A DNA stretch of 64,000 bases from Antitrichia curtipendula (Eukaryota > Streptophyta > Bryopsida > Hypnales > Leucodontaceae): positions 16,518,725 through 16,582,724 of the forward strand of contig OX579634.1 in assembly GCA_951230915.1 (NCBI GenBank), in the 5' to 3' direction. Shown here piece after piece: positions 24,523 through 36,448 of the stretch; the stretch's first letter is position 1; each line of letters opens with the position of its first letter. The position numbers and the translations under genes are program-made. The notes beneath the pieces were generated by a model. The model saw only the letters and a program-made list of their open reading frames with translations. It was not told the DNA's origin and did not search any database.

Positions 24523-25273
24523 TTAATCCTTAAAGGACCAAACACCATATTTTTTTGGCAACATAGCGATTTTGGGTAGCTCACTATGAATGGAGTTTTT
24601 GGGTTTTTTTCTTTAAAATTTTTATACCACATGTGCCCAAGGAGTAGCTTTAAGGCCCAACAATTTTCATAACTTTTGACTACATGGTTAAAAAATGATT
24701 GCATGATATGTAGTTTTTGTTACTTGGTGGGCAACTCGGGTAGCTCAAAAAACTTCTTAAAAAATAATTTATTTTTAAAATAAAAATTTGAAATTGGTTC
24801 TAAAGATTTATTTATATGTGAAAAAAATTTAAGCCATTTGATTTTGATTATTGAGATGAAAGTTATGAGGAATTCTAGTTTGAAGGTAGGTTAGAGTCTC
24901 TGGATTCCATCTCTACCCACAAATTGGAATTCCTCATAATTTTTATCTTATTAATTAAAATGAAATGATTTAAAGTTTTTCACATGTAAGTAAATCTTTA
25001 GAACTAACTCCAAATTTTTATTTTAAAAATAAATGATTTTTTAAGAAGTTTTTGAGCTGCCTTGATTGCTCGCCGAGTAACAAAAACTACATATCATGCA
25101 ATAACTTTTTAACCATGTAGCCAAAAGTTATGAAAATTGTTGGGCCTTAAAGCTACTCCTTGGGCACATGTGGTGTAAAATTTTCAAAGAAAAAAATAGA
25201 AACTTTGGTCGTAGTAAGCTGCCCAAAATCGCTATGTTGCCAAAAAAATGGTGTTTGATCCTTTAGGGGTTAA
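24523..25273. mobile_element. TTAA-flanked palindromic (foldback) element, two A-type ends
   Basis: The whole 751-bp element is a long inverted repeat: about 370-bp arms meet near 24898 with almost no spacer. The left end is TTAATCCTTAAAGGACC and the right end GGATCAAA-complement ending CCTTTAGGGGTTAA. Shared arm words include TTGGCAACATAGCGATTTTGGG and its inverse, AAGGAGTAGCTTTAAGG and its inverse, and GTTATGAGGAATTC and its inverse near the centre. The left arm also matches the left end of 45460-46407. It carries no ORF. A transcript would form a long hairpin and could feed small-RNA production (inference). Confidence 0.85.
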
Positions 25274-28200
25274 CATATGAAGATGCCTCCTTCAACTAAT
25301 AGATGGTCCATATCACAACAACATTTGCATTTAGTTTAGATAAATTCTATCAGTCATTGTAATTTCTAAAGGTATACTTGGCTTGGAGGTCTCAAAATCT
25401 TGTTACCATAGTCTACCCCCCTAAAAACTAGGCGTTCAAATTTTGAACAATGGATGAATGCAAATCCTTCTAAGCACACTAAAATATATCTTTTCATCCA
25501 TCATTTTTTTAAAGATTCTTGTGTTAGTCCTTTAGCATTTGTATTATAAAAATTATTATAAAAATTGCTTTGCAAATGTTCTATACTTGAAAGGATATTG
25601 ATAGGTTTGGCTTCAAAAAATAACTTTTTCAATTCAAAAAATGATCCTTCAAATATGACTTGAGTGAAAAAATAAAATAAAAATCTTCAAAAATTACGAT
25701 GATTAAAAATTAACAATATTGAAATTAAAAAAAAAATATTCTTGTGTGAATCACAATTATTTAGTCTACAATTTATTGTAGAAGGAATTTTTTAATTTTG
25801 GCTTCAACTTTTATTGAAAAATATTAGTGTTTAACTAATTGGTCTAATTGTATGGATATGATCTATGAATCACATTTTACAATTTTGTTGGAGAATCATC
25901 ATTAGAATTATTATTCTCAATTTTATTTTGTAATAAATTTTTACAATTTAAAGATTTGGACTACCTCGGGCCTTTAAGGGGTTAAGAGAACTTATTAATT
26001 GTAGGAGATGCTCAAAAAATTCTAAATATTTTATATTAAATTATTCTATTGACAACACAATTCTTAATTGTAAAATTGTTGTCTAGAAATCTAGATGAAA
26101 CCACAAATATAGGTCCTTTTTAAATATTATACTCCGTATACAATAAAATTTTGGAATTTTTAAACAAAACTTTAAAAAATAAATGGATAACTTCATAATC
26201 TATTTTTTCCACATTTGAAACCACTAGGCTCAAAAAATTTAGATTTTTAGTGTACAAGCTCACAAATCTATGATCATATTTTTAGTGTACAAGCTTACAT
26301 AATCGTACGGTTATGATTTGAAAACGGTTTTTACAACTTATTAAATATTTGACTTTTATTTGTAGCAGAATATGCTTTTAAAAACTCAAAATGGCCTTGG
26401 CCACAGTGGGATTAACCTCCCAAAACTTAAAGTGGTCTTCTTAGTTCATGGCAAGGATGGATGGCAGTACTTAATTCGCCATAAAAAATAGTTTACATTG
26501 ACAGATTGGAGGCAAAAATGGGCCTTCAACAATACTATTCAGTCTTTTGCCACAAGCTAAAATTTACACTAGAAAATGAGACTTCTACATTTTTACTTTT
26601 CAAAATTAGAAAATATACTTGAAAAAATTATTTTAAAAGTGGCCATTGTTGTCAAATAAGAGCAAATAAGGAAGATCAAAGCTAGAACTAAAAAAATATT
26701 TTTAATTCAACATAAATTCAACCTGAATATAACGCATTCTAGGCCAATGTAAAACACACTTGGAACATGTTTTGGAAATTCCTCTCTTTAGAAGGTGTAT
26801 TTCTATTAGAAGAGCTAGCCTACCCAATTTAATAATGTAACTCTTAAAAACAAAGTTCTCAATAGTACTAAGAACCACCAAAATCATATGTGTACATGTA
26901 TTTGAAATTCAATCTAATCTATTGTATTAATTTTAAAAGAATTTAAACAATTCAAGTACATTTTAAATTGCTACAGAAAGCTAATTTGTGAATTTCATGT
27001 TCATTCAATCATTTTTGCATTACCTATGGCAAAAAACAACTTCTGTAGTGAAAGCATGAGGGAAAATAGGACAAGTGTTTCTTGCAATTGCCTTTATTTA
27101 TAATTTTTGCATGACATGTCTAGAATGGATGCTTAATCATCCAGGTCTAAATGTAAAGCTTTATTTCACCTCATTTTGATAAATATTGCAAAGGTTATTG
27201 TTGTCTTTCTCATTTGAATTTCAAATTGGATAGCTAAAAATACATTCTATAACTAGATTAATTACATTTAACTATTTAATTATATGTATTGATACCTACT
27301 AAAAAACATTGAACTACTCAATATTGAATAATGTGGTGAAACTTATGAAGAATTTTGTTTTGTGCACAGTGAAGGTAGAAAAAACATACAATTGTTTTCT
27401 GAACTCAATTTTGAAAATTTTCAAATAAAAATACACAAATAGTATACAAATTGCTTATTAGAATATTATAACTATTGAAATTAATAATTCTCAATTTTTT
27501 GTAAAAGTTATTAGCAATTTAGTTATTTCTTTCATCATGTATCGTCTTCTACTTATTATTTTCTAAAGAAATTGGTTAAATCTTCTTACATATATTTTCT
27601 ACCTATTAAATTCTAATATATTACCTAAATTATTGCTCAAGGTTTACACTTACGTGTTTTTATCTAAAAATGTTGAAAGACAACTTCATCTTCAAAATAA
27701 GCTAGGAAAACTTATTTTTTCAAGTTTATTTATAATAAACTTGCAATTAGTGAGGATTTTAATTCTAAATTTTTGTAAAGATGTGCAATACATGAACAAG
27801 TTAACTGAAGATTTCCTACAATTGAATTAGTTAAAGAATAAACATAGATGAATATTTTAGACCTACTTTGGATATGAGTACGTTGAAATATGTTTGAGCC
27901 TCAAACCATCGTAATATTCAATATTTTAGAGGCTCATTCAATATACTTCAAAGAGTTAGCTCTATGATGCTATACTATATGTTGGAGTCAGACTCATTAG
28001 GCCCCATACAAAATCAACTTTTTTTGGTTGAATTTGAAAATTTCATTAGATGCCATATTGAATTATTTTTTTAATGAATATGATCCTAGCATATAATAGT
28101 TGTATTAAAATAATTGATTTCTAGGTACTTGTTGAAAATAAAACATATTTTTGCCATGTAAATTTATCATCTCCTCATCAAATTGGAAAAAAGTTAGGGT

Positions 28201-29207
28201 GCTTGAAAACTAGTGACATGATAAATATCACTAGCTTTTAAAATTATACTTAATTTGTCTCTACAATGGCCTAATAAAAAAATGTAAAAATGAAAAATGG
28301 GTATGAGTCCTTTAAGGCTTAAGCCTTTAAAGGATAAAAGGCTAATTTTTGAATTTTAAGAAAAACATTGTTTTGTTTGACAAACTTGTGATTTTCATTT
28401 TAGAATATTAGTTAAGATATTTATGAAAATCCTTAGTGCTCAATTATTTAGCAACCAATGCAAGAATCAAATAAAATTTAGACGTACAAAAATGGTATTG
28501 TTTAGACCAAGATATTGAGTTGATTCTATTATAAGCCAAGATGCATGTTCATGATGTAATAGTTTAAGCAATCTAACAACAATTGTGCAAGAATTATTAT
28601 TAAATTTGAATCTATTATTTATTTATTTATCTATAATAAAATCTAAATTTAATTTTTAATTAAAATTATTTGGATACAATATTGAAAGAAAGGTTGTAGG
28701 CCTTTAAATCTTTTCATTAATAGTTTTATGATTTTTAAATTTATACCACAATTACATATTAAAAAATATATATACTCTTGTAAGAGCATATTTTTTGTTG
28801 ATAGTATTATTTTCATAAAAAAAAAAATTCTTTGATGATCATTTTTACTAAAAGTGCACTTTATGTAAAGTATGTAATAAAAATACAATCGGTCTATTAA
28901 GTTCTAAAATTTACATATAATTTTATATTTTGTATATTTATCTCATATATCATATTAAATTATAACTTTATTCTAAAGTATAACTATATAATTTTTGAAT
29001 CTAATTCTATCAACCAACTTTTAGCCCCTAACCAAGTTGCAAATTCTTTAATTGCAAAGTTATCAAATGAAATGAAGGTGCTACAAAACCCTACAACAAA
29101 TCATATATGAGTAATCAAATAGAAGATGGCGATGACAATATGTTATAAAAGGAGATAACTTGGACAATATATGCTCTAGCCTCCAGGTGGCAATTGCCAG
29201 GATGTAA
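25274..29207. other. AT-rich gene-free DNA with a solo TTAA-element end
   Basis: I found no coding exon. At 25966-25985 GGGCCTTTAAGGGGTTAA looks like an isolated right terminus of the TTAA family whose partner I could not find. At 28313-28337 CCTTTAAGG-CTTAAG-CCTTTAAAGG forms a compact palindrome that looks like two abutting termini. Confidence 0.5.
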
Positions 29208-29217
29208 GCTACACAAG
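29208..29217. repeat. MULE target-site duplication, left
   Basis: GCTACACAAG, repeated exactly at 43807-43816. Mutator-like elements typically duplicate 8-11 bp. Confidence 0.85.
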
Positions 29218-29420
29218 CAACGACGCTAGCGTGTGAGCGTGGAGCGGCGAGCTTGTGAGCTGCGACCGTGGAGCTTGTGAGCCTAGAGCCCCCCCCCCCA
29301 AAATATTTCACTTTTTGAGGCCCAATTTTTCTTTCCAAATTTTTTTACTTTAAAAAGTGGAAATTTTACTATTTATAGTAAAATTCAGGACCTATGACCG
29401 CGGCACCTATAACCGTGCAG
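29218..29420 (+). repeat. MULE left terminal inverted repeat region
   Basis: Degenerate inverse of 43713-43806. It contains GCTAGCGTGTGAGC at 29225-29238, further TGTGAGC copies at 29254 and 29277, a C9-like run, and CCTATGACCGCGG at 29391-29403 followed by the half-repeat CCTATAACCGTG. Subterminal short repeats of this kind commonly serve as transposase binding sites. Confidence 0.75.
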
Positions 29421-30193
29421 GCAGTTTATTTCAAAAGGTTTAGGGTGCCAAAAGTAAAATTTGAATGTGTTTAAAACTTGAACTTCACTCTGCAGTTCAC
29501 CACTAAGTTCACGCACTACAATTGTGCTGAATACTGAATTATTAAATTTTTATGGAACAGAACAAACCTAAATTGAGGTAATCATCACAGTAGCAAAGGT
29601 GAGTATTACGTGGCCTCCACTTTAGCTGTTGTGGATGAACACTTAATACGAGACTTATCATAGAGACCTTGTTCAATAGCTGAATTTGGGGCCTCATTGG
29701 ATTTGGAATATGCACAGTCACATAGAAGTCTCATAGAGCATTCTTCAATGTAATCCAAGGGGAAGGAATGACTATTGGTCAAAAAAAATAAAATGCAGTA
29801 TAGGTGTCCCTCCACCCCCCAAAAGAAGGGGAAAAAAATGGGAAAAAAATAGAAAAGAAAATGAAAAAGAAAATGAAAAAAAAATGGCAAAAAAAATTGG
29901 AAAAAAATGGAAAAAAATGAAAAATAAAAAAATTAAAGATTAAAAAAGTAGGAAACAGGGAAAAAATGGGAAACCGAAATGGTAATGAAAGTATATTTGT
30001 GCATGACAAGTCGCAAATGTACTTCAAGGGTTTAGGTACCTTTTTCATTCAAAACATTTGGCTAATAAGGCATACTCCCATATGTCATGAAAATATAAAT
30101 TTTTTAAATTCCGAATGATTCAAATCATTTCAATCGTATATAATGTAAAATTAATACCATACGAATTAAGTACATAGAAAAATGTACACATCT

Positions 30194-33100
30194 CTACTCT
30201 GGAACGGTGATGATCTCTGCTCGAAGTAGAAGAAGCTTCAATTCGTTGAAGCTATAACTCGGTGCATGAATGAATTTGTCATCGTGGATGTCCATTTTGC
30301 AGAAGTACCTGTACAGGTAGTACAAGTGTTTGCAATTGACATATTGCTGATGACCTCCAATAGCTGACACAACCATATTCGCAAAGTCCGGACATGTACA
30401 GGTGGGGAACATACCCACTATAACTCAATAGACACATCTTTTATGCTCAGCCCCCGTTTCAAGCGACACTATCGCACCTAAGCCCAGGAAAGGAAGCAAG
30501 GTCACTTCTAGTATTTGTCCTTTCACGTTCCCAGCACTCTCCCACTTGTTGCGATGTTCTGGAGTTGGTGCATTTGGAAGTCGGCGTATGGATCGGTTGT
30601 TCCTCACCGTTGGATATACATCTGCATTATGTGGCGGCGTCTGGTCATATAAAACACTCTCGAATATCTTTGACATTTTAAAGAGACGACACGGTGACAA
30701 TGTAGGTCACTCCTGCAGACCGAATCCCGCGTGCTGCAACAACAGAGTCTCCTCCCGACTTAGGTTTGTATCTGTCAAGACAGGCCATACCTCGGGCACC
30801 TCGGGCCAATCAAGAACCCACTTTCGCTTGTTTCCTTTGACACATCGTTCAATGTCATCCCCACAGAACCAAAAGTCCGCGACTACCACCCGCTTACTCC
30901 CGTAATCTTCCTTTCTTCCACGATACGTGGGAGCTGGGGTTCCCTTCCGTCCTCTAGCAATTCTAGCAGTGCACTTCAGATTTGATCCACGTTGTTGCGC
31001 TTGACATTTTGCGTTAGATTTGTGGCTGATTCTGGCAATGTGCCACTTTGATGTGTCGCAGTCACTTTCAAATGCAACCGTAACATGTCGTGATGGCTGT
31101 ACCTCAGGCTGTTTTCCTTTGTCCTCAGAAGACTCTACTGAAACCGCAGTGGACCTTGTTCGAACACGAGGTTGAGAAAAATTGATCTTGTCCGGACGAT
31201 GTGAGTCTCCTTCATCTCCAATGGGGATGTCCAACTTCCTCTTCGTACTTCCAAATATTTCTTCTCCTTCCAAATGTGGTATTCGGGTTCCAACTCCCTC
31301 GGCTCCAGGTAATGTGTTCAGTGCTTCTGCCATTTTTTGGGGGTCTCTGCTTCGTCTTGCAGCTCTCAACTTCAACTCCCCTTTTGATGGACCCGATCCA
31401 CTTGCATGGCCTTTTAAGTAAGCACGATAGTTTGTCATTTGCATCCACGCACGGATACTATCATCGCAGTGGCGTCAAACAAATTGTTTCCTCTATTTCC
31501 GGACATTTGAAGCCACTTGTTGTGAACTGTCTCTGACAAATTGCATGACAGCATGTCCGCCATCTCTTCCAAATTCAAATCCTAATAATTCATCCACAAA
31601 ATGAATATGTCATACGATCATAGAATACCTTATGTAATAATCCCACAAATTTGCATAAGTCATGGTAACTCACAAATCCTTTCATTGAACCAAATCATGT
31701 AGACCATCAAAACAAATTTTACAAAACATTTCTGTCTATTTGAACAAAAATAGACAAAAGGAAATGTAGGAAATTCAAATTGAACATAATCTTACCATTT
31801 GCATGAAGCCCCTCCACTGGCGATACCTGAAATGCCAAAATGCAAGCCAATGGTCTAAGTGATGAAGCGCATCTTCTGTGGCAGCTCCTGATGATAACCA
31901 CCACGACCGAATAGCAAGGTAACGTGTCTCCACCTCGTCCAGAGTCTTTGCATCTTTGTATTGTTTGCATAATGTATTGTGCTGCTGCTGGAATGCTTCC
32001 TTGATATACTTCTGTGTGTGTTTTAGAAGAGAAGTACTCCAATGCAATAAGCATGTCCTCTCCTGATTTTCCATTTTCTTGTCTGCAGAACCACTTCTGT
32101 AGACAATGCGGACCGCATTCCAATTAGCCATGGCGCTATCCGCCATGAATCCCTTGAAATTTGGATGATCTACTCCGTGTTTTGACATGACCGCGTTCAA
32201 GCATCTCCAGAATTGTACTTGGATCTCGGTATCTTCAGATTGCATATCGCACATTGATATGGTCATCACCTTCTTGTACTGCGGGTCGTACACGTGGCAC
32301 GCCATCGTGGTCCACTCCTTCACGCGCTTCACATGGTTGAACATCATCCACGCATTCTCCAGATTCCCTCCGGATTGCATGCGTCTCACCAGGTCCACTC
32401 CACTTCCCGGTCCTTCAGTGAACATCTTGAAAATATACACCTTCTCTTTCCCTTGGCCAGGGAAGACGCTGTCATGTATGAACTCAAACTTCGACTCTTT
32501 CTTCATGGTCATTATGTTGTCGATGACCCCTCCTCGGTTGTTTGATCGAAATGAAGATATGACGTTCCGTATATTAGGACTGCTCAAGTATTGGAAACGG
32601 TCCATGACTTCCTCCAACTCCTCCCCCTTCAACATCTCCTTGTCTCCCTCTCCGTTGTGAAAGAGATAGCTGGTTAGGAACTCTTTGCTTGCGGATAGAG
32701 CAATTGCAGAGTTGGTTGCCTTTGGCGTCTTGGTTACTTGCTCTGCAATAAGTCCACATATTTCCTCTGTGGAATCTCTGTACATGCCCTTTGCAACAGG
32801 ATGAGCATGATTTCCAAAGTGAACTGCGGCTCTACTCATTTTTGGGTTGTCACTATAGCAGTAGTACATCCTACCAGTGCAGGTGTCCAGACATGAAGGT
32901 GCAATCTTGCAGACCTTGCAAACTAGAGTGCAATCTTTAGGTGAAGCGCTCCTAACTGCAAATGGGAAGGTTGTATAACCGCTCCACTCTGTCTCATTGC
33001 GTTTAGAAGACCTCTTCAAATAATCACAATCAGGATTCTCACAGACAAGATGACCCGCGCAATAAGACTTACGGAACCTCAGATTGTCGGAGTTGTGAAT

Positions 33101-33949
33101 GTTCGTGGTCAATACCTTGCACCATGGGTGTCCATCGTACCGCCTGTCCATTCCTTCCAAGTTCCTAGCCGCCGACAAAGACGGACATGAACGACATGCA
33201 GGCAGTTCGAAGATGACATCCCCGTTGAATATCGGTGGCAGAAATTGTACTCGGTGATGCTTTATAGTGTTTAGATCCATTGTCGACAATTCGTTCCTAG
33301 AGCGATGCATACTGGCAAGCCTCCTCAAGCACTCCATTATGCTCACACGGTCGACTACATTTGGATGAAATGGAGGGCGAGTCACTAGTGACTGCGCTGG
33401 ACAATTTGACGGGGTGACAAACACTGACTTCGAAAGTTCAACATCTTCCGATGTAGTTTGGATAGAGCATGTTTGCTTCCGAAGCGTTAAGTCAGGTGAC
33501 TCTCCTTCTGATTCACTAGACAACTCTATGATAGTATCAAGTTTCTCAACCTTAACTTTACGTAGAAGAGCACCTTCTGAAAATCTCGAAATTAAATCCG
33601 GCTGAGGACCAGGTGAAATAGAATGGGTGACATATGGCATATCCACTGTCGACGAATCTGACTGACGACTTCTAATCTCAGTTGAAGCAGCTAGTAAAGA
33701 TAGAGGAAGGCCATACGCTCTGTAGTTTCCAGAAGCAAGGTACCAACAATCACCTTCTGCTGACCTCACGACATGAACGGACTGCTGTAATTCACCTGAA
33801 TCTGACTTCCTCTCTTCTTCAACATAGATGGAAGTTTCCAGAAATCTAAAACGGACGTGAAGTAGGTGACTCATGACACGAGCATGTCCTCCGTCATCCA
33901 CTGGGAAAACCAGGGGAACTTCGTGGCCATCCACTCGAATGGAAGCCAT
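30194..33949 (-). pseudogene. MULE transposase with SWIM zinc finger, frameshifted and with two stops
   Basis: Exon 1 runs from ATG 33949 to 31796 (718 codons, phase 0), the intron is 31795-31582 (GTAAGA to ATTATTAG), and exon 2 runs 31581-30194. The N-terminal half has Cys/His clusters ending HFGNHAHP, like WRKY/GCM/FLYWCH-type zinc folds. A SUMO-interaction-like patch, TIIELSSESEGE, lies at about residue 150. Candidate catalytic acids are D555 (CHVYDPQY), D604 (GFMADSAMANWN) and E735 (SCNLSETVHNKWL, a match to the E-x-x-N pattern of MULE transposases). The C-terminus has a SWIM finger, CTCPDF to NCKHLYYL (near 30300-30395). Exon 2 carries a one-base frameshift near 31466 and in-frame TGA codons at 30707-30709 and 30425-30427; the frame is otherwise continuous. 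It is therefore a recently dead gene, divergent from the cargo gene. D555 is the least certain assignment. Confidence 0.85.
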
Positions 33950-34660
33950 AGTGCAGAGTATGTACAAAGAGAGGAATGGAAGCAAACAAAGTCTCCCCTT
34001 AATGGAAAATGATAAGCAAAGAACTATTGTGAATCAGAGTAGCCTAGAGGATTCCCCTACCGGCAATATAGAAAGAACCTCCCACGATGGAAGCAAATAG
34101 TGGAATATTTACTAATCACTTATAGGAAAGCTGTCACACTGCGTGTCAATCACAAATTTAACGCAGTCATCTGGCAATTAAATAAGTGCATAGTGAATGT
34201 AGGGGCGCGTTTAATAATTCCGCACCGCCTCCATATTCCGGACACTTCATTATTACACTACGATTGACAGGAAAAGCTAATTCAGAGTTTGCTAATGAAG
34301 ATGTTGGTGAACACTATTCAAATTTGACGGCACATTCATGACTGAAATTGATAGCTGTCACTCTTTTCAAATTCAAAAGAGAGCTACAAGAGTGAGCCTA
34401 CTCTGAGCTGTGCCGTCTGTGCTTGTGTGCAAAAGGCTTTCAAAGAGCACAAAAGTCATATGCACTTACCGGGATCGCAGTCTTAGTCCCATTCTAGTTG
34501 TGTACCGTTTGCTTTGCCAAATGAGAGTTAGGGAGAGGTAAGGTTTAACCACATGCACTCAGGCAACCACATCTTTCTTTGTAATGCTTCAGAGCGTCCC
34601 AAGCATCGTATGAGGCGTATATCTTTGTATTTCTCGTCTTCCAAAGCTCTTAGGAGATCT
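33950..34660. promoter_or_regulatory. Divergent intergenic region of the MULE
   Basis: This 0.7-kb spacer lies between the transposase start (minus) and the first plus-strand candidate exon and presumably holds promoters for both directions. I recognise no specific elements; the assignment is positional. Confidence 0.4.
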
Positions 34661-34858
34661 ATGATGACTCGACCCAAGAGAGTAGTGTCTAAAGCGAGTT
34701 AGCATTCAGAAGGGAACTTGAAGAAAGTCCTTTCCTATGGAGGAGGTGATACGGGCCCAGAGGAGGCCGTTGGAACTCAGATGCATGATATTGGGCAAGG
34801 AATATCGGAGGATATCACAAGCATTCAACATCACTCAGAAGATGAGGGAGTTGTACAG
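34661..34858 (+). pseudogene. Candidate alternative first exon of the cargo gene, one stop
   Basis: Tandem ATGs at 34661 and 34664 open a basic start (MTRPKRVVSKAS), then an in-frame TAG at 34700-34702, after which the same frame stays open through an acidic stretch (ITSIQHHSEDEGVVQ) to a CAG/GTTAGC donor at 34858. It ends in phase 0 and would join exon 38336 in frame. The stop makes it non-functional as read; it may be an older or alternative leader exon. Confidence 0.4.
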
Positions 34859-35299
34859 GTTAGCATTTTCAAGTACAATTTGTTCTCATGCATGGAAAGC
34901 CTAAATATCATTTCAATGTAACGTGGAAAGCAGAACAGGGCGGTTGGCAGCTTCAGTTACCAAAGGTCATTCTTCGTCATTTCGCTGATCTTCTAAATCA
35001 TTCTAGAGGGCAGTCCACTTGCAATTTTACAAATCACCTAATGAAACGAGTAATGAGGTAAATCCAAGGCGAATGTATGTTACTGCATGCCCGAAGAAGT
35101 CCAGATTCAGTACTAAAGTCATGACTGTTGGTTTAGCCGCCATTTTTAGCGCTGGGAATTTTGAAATTTTATCGTGACTTCTCGCGAGTACCGGCCATTC
35201 ACTCGGCTAATGAGAAAGGCGGTGATATCTGCTGAACTTGGCGGTATCCCCAAACTAAGCGGAGACAGTTGAGAAACGAAAGTATCCACTGATGTTCCC

Positions 35300-35960
35300 G
35301 CTGCACTCTCTTCCATTTCGGCAATGGGCGAGGGTTTCGGTCATTGGGAGAACTGGTGACAAGCGCAGTGAGTGAATCAGCCACCGAAAGGGCTGTGTCT
35401 TGCTTGCATTCCGGCATTGGCTTGGAGGTTCGGTCATTGAGAGAACTGCTGACGAGTGCGGTGAGTGAATCCGCCAGCGAAAGGGCTGTGTCTTGCTTCC
35501 ATTCCAGCATTGGCTCGGGGTTTTGGTCATTGAGAGAACTGGTGACAGCGCGGTGAGTGAGTCGCCACCCAAAGTCTGTGTCTTGCTTGCATTTCGGCAC
35601 TGGCGAGGGTTTCGGTCATTGAGAGAACTGGTGACAGCGCGGTGAGTGAATCGCCACCCAAAGTCTGTGTCTTGCTTGCATTTCGGCACTGGCTTGGGGG
35701 TTCGGTCATTGAGAGAACTGGTGACGAGCGCCGTGAGTGAATCAGCCAGCGAAAGGTCTGTGTCTTGCTTGCATTTTGGCCCTGGCGAGGATTTCGGTCA
35801 TTGAGAGAACTAGTGACAGCGCGGTGAGTGAATCGCCACCAAAAGGGATGTGTCTTGCTTCCATTTCAGCACTGGCGAGGGGAGCGGTCATTGAAAAAAC
35901 TGGTGACCACCACGGTGAGGGTATCCGCCACCGAAAGGGCTGTTTCTTCGCGTGGTCCGC
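35300..35960. repeat. Tandem array of about 90-bp units, seven copies
   Basis: Units of 88-93 bp begin with TCATTGAGAGAACTGGTGAC and include GTGAGTGAATC, CTGTGTCTTGCTTGCAT and GGCACTGGC. Starts fall near 35338, 35432, 35525, 35615, 35705, 35797 and 35887, with a partial unit before the first. Copies are well conserved, so the array is fairly recent. ORFs across it, including antisense ones, are products of the periodicity. Confidence 0.9.
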
Positions 35961-36057
35961 GTCTGCATCCGCATGGTCTGCGTCGATTTTCTCTTTCAGT
36001 TTAGAGTTTGGGTTTTCTTGTAGTCGGTCTCTAAATCCAGACCCAGTCGTTCCATGG

Positions 36058-36075
36058 TTTAGGGTTTAGGGTTTA
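36058..36075 (+). promoter_or_regulatory. Telo-box-like (TTTAGGG)2 motif
   Basis: Two perfect TTTAGGG units followed by TTTA lie 57 bases before the candidate start ATG at 36132. Telo-boxes (AAACCCTAA) are known elements of plant promoters and 5' leaders. A regulatory role is suggested by position only. Confidence 0.5.
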
Positions 36076-36131
36076 CAAAAGTTCGTAACCGAATCGCCCT
36101 GGCTGTGCAGCAAAACTACAAAATCACAACG

Positions 36132-36230
36132 ATGAGGAAACTCCGGAGCCGAGTTCGAGACGCGACCAGCCCGCCAGGGGAGACCCTCACCCCATTGCGG
36201 CGCCATCCGACATCAGCCACTCAGGAGCAG
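36132..36230 (+). CDS. Probable first coding exon of the ParB/methyltransferase-like gene
   Basis: ATG at 36132 opens 33 codons beginning with a basic stretch (MRKLRSRVRDATSPP) that could act as a nuclear localisation signal, and ends at a strong donor, GAGCAG/GTAAGT, in phase 0. It can join exon 38336 or, skipping that exon, exon 38975 in frame. A telo-box-like motif precedes it. Chosen over 34661 because it has no stop and a near-consensus donor. The following intron (36231-38335) contains repeats and hairpins. Confidence 0.55.
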
Positions 36231-36324
36231 GTAAGTCCAAACGGAAATCCATTTACTCGATTCAACATGGTCATCGGCGTGTGTTCATGGCCACTCTCCC
36301 TTTCAATATGTTCATCGATCCCGC

Positions 36325-36448
36325 AAAAAAAAAATTCAGTCCCGTTGCGGCCTGTCACCCTCCCCGTACCGAAAACGGGGGTAGCTCGCGCCACCCCCGT
36401 TTTCGGTACGGGGAGGGTGACCGCCATAGCGGGACTGAATTTTTTTTC
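36325..36448. repeat. Perfect GC-rich hairpin (29-bp core arms)
   Basis: Arms 36354-36382 and 36393-36421 are perfect inverses around a 10-base loop (AGCTCGCGCC); pairing continues outward imperfectly through TTCAGTCCCG/CGGGACTGAA and A-run/T-run ends to about 124 bp total. It sits at the left edge of the 66-bp tandem array. Confidence 0.95.

Larger units (their letters stand above)
34859..36131 (+). other. Upstream region or first intron of the cargo gene
   Basis: Holds the 90-bp tandem array (35300-35960) and the telomere-like motif (36058-36075). No coding exon is evident apart from those listed. If the 36132 exon is the true first exon, this is promoter; if 34661 is used, it is intron. 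Confidence 0.4.

Noticed and set aside
31182..32660. Several plus-strand ORFs of 80-157 codons
   Set aside because: They are antisense shadows of the transposase gene exons, with no domain of their own.
35199..35709. Minus-strand ORFs of 60-144 codons with repeated peptide units
   Set aside because: Their repetitiveness is entirely due to the 90-bp tandem array; no gene context or start supports them.
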